Assembly (NCBI GenBank): GCA_016934125.1
Contig: JAFGTL010000415.1
Coordinates: forward strand, 1 to 8,354
Source of the DNA: Candidatus Hydrogenedentota bacterium
Lineage (GTDB): Bacteria; Hydrogenedentota; Hydrogenedentia; Hydrogenedentales; SLHB01
DNA length: 8,354 nucleotides
Direction: 5' to 3'
Shown here: positions 5,848-8,354 of the stretch, in pieces
Numbering within the stretch: position 1 is the stretch's first letter
Layout: every line of letters begins with the position of its first letter
Notes under the pieces: generated by a model
Told to the model about the DNA's origin: nothing
Databases searched by the model: none
Seen by the model: the letters and a program-made list of their open reading frames with translations, nothing else
Made by a program: the position numbers and the translations under genes

Positions 5848-5894
5848 GCCAGGGGGCCCTCTCCCTGGCGTTCGCCACTTGCCCCAAGCAAGTG
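5848..5894 (-). promoter_or_regulatory. pruA leader with two hairpins
   Basis: The leader between the predicted start (about 5895) and ATG 5821 holds 5876-5882/5888-5894 (7 bp, CACTTGC with GCAAGTG) and 5848-5854/5863-5869 (7 bp, GCCAGGG with CCCTGGC). The first would form at the very 5' end of the mRNA. No T-run follows either, so attenuation is not shown; RNA stabilisation or protein binding is possible. Confidence 0.4.
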
Positions 5895-5901
5895 AATCCC
5901 C

Positions 5902-5931
5902 TTCATATCCAAAACCACCGAGTCTTGTCAA
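5902..5931 (-). promoter_or_regulatory. Sigma70-type promoter of pruA
   Basis: On the minus strand a perfect TTGACA (5931-5926) is followed after 18 bases by TATGAA (5907-5902), four of six matches to the -10 box. Initiation near 5895 would give a leader of about 74 bases. Confidence 0.6.
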
Positions 5932-5987
5932 GTCTTTATACCAACGTCACTTGCGCGTCGCGCCCCGCCCCGCTCGCACCCCGCGCC

Positions 5988-6015
5988 TCAAGCTCCGCCC
6001 CATTCGTGCCGATAA
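5988..6015 (+). promoter_or_regulatory. Candidate sigma28 (FliA/SigD-like) promoter of the DUF5610 gene
   Basis: GCCGATAA (6008-6015) is an exact match to the -10 box used by flagellar sigma28. TCAAGCTC (5988-5995) matches the -35 consensus TAAAGTTT at five of eight positions, but the gap is 12 bases instead of the usual 11. A sigma70 reading (GATAAT at 6011-6016) has no acceptable -35. Start would be near 6022, with a small hairpin (6041-6045/6050-6054) before the ribosome-binding site. Confidence 0.4.
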
Positions 6016-6072
6016 TACGGAACAGCGACGGGAACGAACTGGGCGTCTTCGCCCGCTTATGAGGGTAAGCCA

Positions 6073-6600
6073 ATGGTTAACACGATTTCCTCCGTGAATC
6101 TCTCCTACTCGGCATCGCTCTACCAGCGCCAGACCACCGCCTTGGCCTCCCAGGCCCAAGAGCAAACCGCCGGCCTCACCGATCAGCTCGATTTCGGCAA
6201 ATCGGGCGTCCTGTCCACCGACGACGCCATGAGCATCCTGTACGAGCGCTCCATGGCCAAGCTCCAGTCCGTCGTCGAGGACGCCCGCGCCGCACTCGGC
6301 CTGTCCGAGACCTCCGTCCTCGACACCTCCCCCGAAGCCACCGCCGGCCGCATCGCCGACTTCGCCCTCAACTTCTTCGACGCCTGGCGCCAGGGCGACG
6401 AGAGCCGCATGGCCCTGTCCGACGAGGAAGCCCGCGAGCAGTTCGTCAACTTCATCGGCGGCGCCATCGATCAGGGCTTCCAGGAGGCCCGCGGCATCCT
6501 CGACTCCCTCAGCGCCCTTTCCACCGACATCAACGACGGCATCGACAGCACCTACGAGATCATCCAGCAACGGCTCCTCGATTTCGTAGCCAACGGCTGA
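6073..6600 (+). CDS. DUF5610 domain protein (175 aa), function unknown
   Basis: ATG 6073 follows GAGGG (6061-6065) at 7 bases. The N-terminal 35 residues are rich in Ser, Thr, Gln and Ala and probably disordered. From about residue 47 the protein is helical, with SPEATAGRIADFALNFF at 86-102, FVNFIGGAIDQGFQEARGIL at 124-143 and DGIDSTYEIIQQRLLDF at 155-171. That series is the DUF5610 signature. Some relatives carry the label 'hydrogenase-4 component G', but no hydrogenase gene is present and I would not use that name. There is no signal peptide or membrane segment. It is a single-gene unit, divergent from pruA and closed by a 15-bp stem. The sigma28-like box upstream raises the possibility of co-expression with motility genes, which is inference. 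Confidence 0.85.
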   Translation: MVNTISSVNLSYSASLYQRQTTALASQAQEQTAGLTDQLDFGKSGVLSTDDAMSILYERSMAKLQSVVEDARAALGLSETSVLDTSPEATAGRIADFALNFFDAWRQGDESRMALSDEEAREQFVNFIGGAIDQGFQEARGILDSLSALSTDINDGIDSTYEIIQQRLLDFVANG

Positions 6601-6622
6601 TCCCCCCTGTCCCCGTTTCTCA

Positions 6623-6660
6623 TCGGCGCGGCCGGGGCGCCCCCTCCCCGGCCGCGCCGA
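6623..6660 (+). terminator. 15-bp GC-rich stem-loop after the DUF5610 gene
   Basis: Bases 6623-6637 pair perfectly with 6646-6660 around an 8-base loop (CGCCCCCT). It starts 23 bases after the stop codon. No T-run follows, so it is a non-canonical terminator or an mRNA end protector. Confidence 0.6.
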
Positions 6661-6665
6661 ACCCC

Positions 6666-6695
6666 TTGATCCCAGCCCCCCCCACGGTGTACCAT
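6666..6695 (+). promoter_or_regulatory. Candidate promoter of the tRNA-Leu gene
   Basis: TTGATC (6666-6671) and TACCAT (6690-6695) are separated by 18 bases, each with four of six consensus matches. Predicted initiation near 6702 is a few bases before the mature tRNA end at 6706. The match is modest. Confidence 0.35.
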
Positions 6696-6705
6696 ATCCC
6701 TGTCA

Positions 6706-6792
6706 GCCCGGATGGTGGAATTGGCAGACACGCAAGGCTAAGGACCTTGTGCCAGCAATGGTGTGGGAGTTCGAGTCTCCCTCCGGGCACCA
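6706..6792 (+). tRNA. tRNA-Leu, anticodon AAG, CCA encoded
   Basis: The 87-base cloverleaf is complete: acceptor GCCCGGA (6706-6712) pairs with TCCGGGC (6782-6788), discriminator A6789, then CCA (6790-6792). The anticodon stem CAAGG/CCTTG (6733-6737/6745-6749) closes the seven-base loop CTAAGGA. Base T6739 is the invariant position 33, giving anticodon A6740-A6741-G6742. The variable arm has its own stem (GCCA/TGGT), making it a class II tRNA, and the T arm is GGGAG-TTCGAGT-CTCCC. A73 and the D-arm (TTGGCAGA) fit leucine and not serine. AAG should be edited to IAG by TadA and read CUU and CUC, possibly CUA. Bacteria usually use GAG here, so the A at position 34 is unusual. Confidence 0.93.
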
Positions 6793-6801
6793 TACGATTC
6801 G

Positions 6802-6835
6802 AGCCCCGGAAACACCCCTTTCCGGGGCTTTCTTC
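6802..6835 (+). terminator. Rho-independent terminator of the tRNA-Leu gene
   Basis: AGCCCCGGAAA (6802-6812) and TTTCCGGGGCT (6819-6829) form an 11-bp perfect stem around CACCCC. A T-rich CTTTCTTCATT tract follows from the base of the stem. It begins 9 bases after the encoded CCA. Confidence 0.85.
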
Positions 6836-6855
6836 ATTCCCACCGCCCCGCCCCC

Positions 6856-7073
6856 TCATCCACAATCCGCACGTAAGGCTCTCGACGAGGGAGACGAAGT
6901 CCCAATTGGCCCGCCGCGGCGGGCCTTTCCGGCGCTTTGCCGTCTCGCTCCATACATCGTGGACTTCTTGATGGACGGCACACGCAGGGAAACCGGCAAG
7001 ATGCCGCTTCTGCGTTGGACGGAAACGTAGACGCGGCATCCTGCCGCGTTCCTTACGTGCGGATTGTGGCTGA
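6856..7073. mobile_element. MITE-like element with 23-bp terminal inverted repeats, no coding capacity
   Basis: Bases 6856-6878 and 7051-7073 are inverted copies with 22 of 23 pairs matching. The inner 19 bases (CCACAATCCGCACGTAAGG at 6860-6878, complement at 7051-7069) are perfect. The 218-bp element contains an 18-bp perfect palindrome (6908-6925, followed by CTTTCC), a small hairpin at 6994-7006, and an 8-bp stem with a TCC loop at 7031-7049. It has no convincing gene; a frame running from 6937 into the next gene is a chance extension. No adjacent target-site duplication was seen, so mobility is inferred only from the ends. Alternatively it is a structured intergenic RNA read from the tRNA side. 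Confidence 0.6.
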
Positions 7074-7101
7074 TTCCCAGCACCACAAGCGCACAGTCTC
7101 C

Positions 7102-7193
7102 CCACCGGGGCCGGTGGCCTCCGTTGAGGTGCGAGCACCTCGAAAGCCAGAACTGCGGATGAGTGAGCTCCTCATCCTACCCGGTTGCAACCG
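7102..7193. repeat. Cluster of four perfect short inverted repeats
   Basis: The arms are 7102-7108/7111-7117 (CCACCGG, 2-base spacer), 7126-7132/7135-7141 (GAGGTGC, 2-base spacer), 7157-7163/7171-7177 (GGATGAG, 7-base loop) and the 12-base palindrome CGGTTGCAACCG at 7182-7193. They are 4 to 15 bases apart. The two with 2-base spacers are more likely cruciform or protein-binding palindromes than RNA hairpins. The rest of 7194-7280 shows nothing beyond a ribosome-binding site. Confidence 0.6.
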
Positions 7194-7290
7194 CATCGTC
7201 TACGCGCCACAATGGGGCCTGACGCGCGCGGGACGGGGCCGATGTAGCGTCCGTTCAGGCCTCAGCGGGGCACGGAAGGGAGAGCGGGAC

Positions 7291-7830
7291 ATGAAACGAG
7301 GCGAGACAGTCTACTTCGAGAAGGGCGGGCCGCAGAATACCGAGGCGGCCCTTGACGCCGTACGGGCGAGGGTTCCCGAACTGAAGCCCGACGCCGTCGT
7401 TGTGGCCACCACTTCCGGCAGATCGGCCCTCGTCGCCGCCCGCGCCCTCGCGGATACCGGCGTGCGCGTCATCGCCGTGCCGTTTCAGAAGCACCTGTAC
7501 GACAAATACGGCCCGCCCGATCCCGAACTCGCCGCCCAGTGCCGCGAGTCGGGCGTCGAGTTTCTGCCCGAGGAGCCCACCGTTCCCATGCTCGACACCC
7601 ACCGGCCCGACATCGTCAACGCCTGGCGCACCATGAGCCAGGGGTTCAAGGTGGCGCTGCAAGTCGCCTCCATGTGTGTTGATCTCGGCATGCTGGATGC
7701 CGGCGCCCACGTGATCGCCCTCGGCGGCTCCGGCGAAGGCGCCGACACCGCCGTCGCCGTCCACACCTACGGCTACGATGACGTGCTGAAATCCAACGTT
7801 ACCGGCATCATCGCCATGCCCGTGGCGTAA
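7291..7830 (+). CDS. Pyruvate-kinase C-terminal-domain-like protein (179 aa)
   Basis: ATG 7291 is preceded by AAGGGAG with about 8 bases spacing. The same frame is open back to 6937, but that part reads through the repeat element and palindromes and is not counted. The protein is a stand-alone relative of the allosteric C-terminal domain of pyruvate kinase. Conserved marks are YFEKGGPQNTE at 8-18, ATTSGRSAL at 39-47, GFKVALQVASMCVDLGML at 118-135, VIALGGSGEGADTAV at 141-155 and IIAMP at 173-177. In pyruvate kinase this alpha/beta domain binds effectors; the ATTSG and GGSG loops would bind a phosphate-containing ligand. The catalytic barrel is absent, so it is not a pyruvate kinase. Single-domain members are mostly structural-genomics proteins without known function. 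It should be cytoplasmic. It converges on the sulfatase gene with six bases between stop codons. Confidence 0.8.
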   Translation: MKRGETVYFEKGGPQNTEAALDAVRARVPELKPDAVVVATTSGRSALVAARALADTGVRVIAVPFQKHLYDKYGPPDPELAAQCRESGVEFLPEEPTVPMLDTHRPDIVNAWRTMSQGFKVALQVASMCVDLGMLDAGAHVIALGGSGEGADTAVAVHTYGYDDVLKSNVTGIIAMPVA

Positions 7831-7836
7831 CCCCCG

Positions 7837-8354
7837 TCACCCTTCGAGCCACTCGAGCAGGCGGGCTTCTTCTTCGTCCGTCCACGGCTCGATATCGCCG
7901 GGCTCGAGATCGTCCCAGCCGCTGAACACCCGCGCCATCAGATCCCGATAGGTGCCCTCGGCCAGCGTGGCTTCCCGCCAGGCGCGGAAACTCGCCCGAT
8001 CGTAGGCCTTCACCTTCGCGTCCACGGCCTCGTAATCGACCACCTCGCGCAACAGGGCATCCATCCGGCGCGCCACCTCCGGCGAATCGACCGCCGCGTT
8101 GCGCACCTCATCGGGATCGTCCTCGATATTGAACAGGAGCGGCTCGTAACCCGGGAGGGCGATGTACTTCCACGGCCCCCTGCGCAGCATGAAATGCCCC
8201 GTGTCGCATGTGGAATCGTGGGACTCGCTGAGCACCCAATCCGGCCGCTCCGACGCCGCGCCCGTCAACTCCGGCATCAACGAGTGCCCGTCGAGCCCGC
8301 CGGGGTGGGGGAGGCCCGCCATGTCCATCAGCGTCGGGTAGACGTCCACCAGCG
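7837..8354 (-). CDS. Sulfatase (alkaline phosphatase superfamily), C-terminal part only
   Basis: The minus strand from the window edge to TGA 7839-7837 gives about 171 residues. It begins LVDVYPTLMDMAGLPHPGGL, followed by DGHSLMPEL: the conserved block after the catalytic core of formylglycine sulfatases. Further on are MLRRGPWKYI and LLFNIEDDPDEVRNAA, the usual sulfatase C-terminal strand and 'LFDLxxDPxE' turn. The remaining 100 or so residues are acidic and helical. The active-site Cys/Ser-x-Pro-x-Arg motif and any signal peptide would be beyond the window, so enzyme type (Cys or Ser) and location cannot be told. In planctomycete-like bacteria such genes are numerous and act on sulfated polysaccharides, but sulfatase versus phosphohydrolase activity is not distinguishable here. 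Confidence 0.88.
   Translation of the reverse strand, partial: LVDVYPTLMDMAGLPHPGGLDGHSLMPELTGAASERPDWVLSESHDSTCDTGHFMLRRGPWKYIALPGYEPLLFNIEDDPDEVRNAAVDSPEVARRMDALLREVVDYEAVDAKVKAYDRASFRAWREATLAEGTYRDLMARVFSGWDDLEPGDIEPWTDEEEARLLEWLEG

Noticed and set aside
6011..6016. GATAAT as a sigma70 -10 box for the DUF5610 gene
   Set aside because: No -35 hexamer better than two of six lies at 16-18 bases; the overlapping GCCGATAA fits a sigma28 box better.
4205..6097. A 630-codon open frame on the plus strand
   Set aside because: It lies antisense to pruA. Its product is extremely rich in Arg, His and Leu, with no domain and no ribosome-binding site, as expected from GC-rich third positions of the real gene.
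5947..6570. A 207-codon minus-strand frame rich in Gly, Val, Asp and Glu
   Set aside because: It is the shadow of the DUF5610 gene; the plus-strand product matches a known family and has a start signal.
6836..7079. TTCCCA on both sides of the MITE-like element as a target-site duplication
   Set aside because: The left copy is about 15 bases away from the element end, so it does not abut as a true duplication should.
6937..7290. A 118-residue N-terminal extension of the PK-C-like protein
   Set aside because: It reads through the MITE-like element and four palindromes. A good ribosome-binding site and family similarity begin at ATG 7291.

Overview
The window comes from a GC-rich bacterial chromosome. 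The gene content (sulfatase, ALDH4-type PruA, DUF5610 protein, YpsA/MoCo-carrier-like protein, pyruvate-kinase-C-like protein), the long palindrome-rich intergenic DNA and an IS1380-type remnant fit a Planctomycetota/Verrucomicrobiota- or Hydrogenedentota-like organism. That placement is inference; there is no rRNA or core marker here to fix it. The window is a patchwork of short transcription units, not a single pathway operon.

Left part (1-2440, mostly minus strand). The 5' end of an MFS-type transporter leaves the window at base 1, apparently from a leaderless or nearly leaderless promoter. Upstream of it is about 240 bp of dispersed repeat: five in-phase decamers, an 8-bp inverted repeat, and a 42-bp block shared with the transposase remnant at 3.4 kb. 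Then come three co-directional unrecognised genes: a small lipoprotein, a three-helix membrane protein, and a membrane-anchored protein with four DxDxDG calcium-type loops. A candidate promoter for this unit lies at 2409-2437.

Centre (2440-3640). There is no intact gene. The most striking item is a dense series of short inverted repeats (2555-3009). Its core (2672-2937) can be drawn as one compact multibranched fold: two long-range stems plus at least eight nearly abutting hairpins. Next to it is the C-terminal part of an IS1380-family transposase gene (pseudogene) and more CCGTG-type repeat.

Right part (3640-8354). A YpsA/SLOG-type 'molybdenum carrier' gene (+) converges on pruA (-) at a shared stem-loop. 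pruA has a good sigma70-type promoter and a hairpin-rich leader. Divergent from it is a DUF5610 gene (+) preceded by an exact GCCGATAA box, a flagellar sigma28-like signal. A tRNA-Leu with an AAG anticodon and a strong terminator follow, then a 218-bp element with 22/23-bp terminal inverted repeats (MITE-like), a second cluster of four short palindromes, a pyruvate-kinase-C-terminal-like gene (+), and the C-terminal part of a sulfatase gene (-) that runs off the window end.

Most palindromic features read equally well on both strands, so transcription direction of the structured elements is not settled. All folds and alignments were read by eye; no search or folding program was run.
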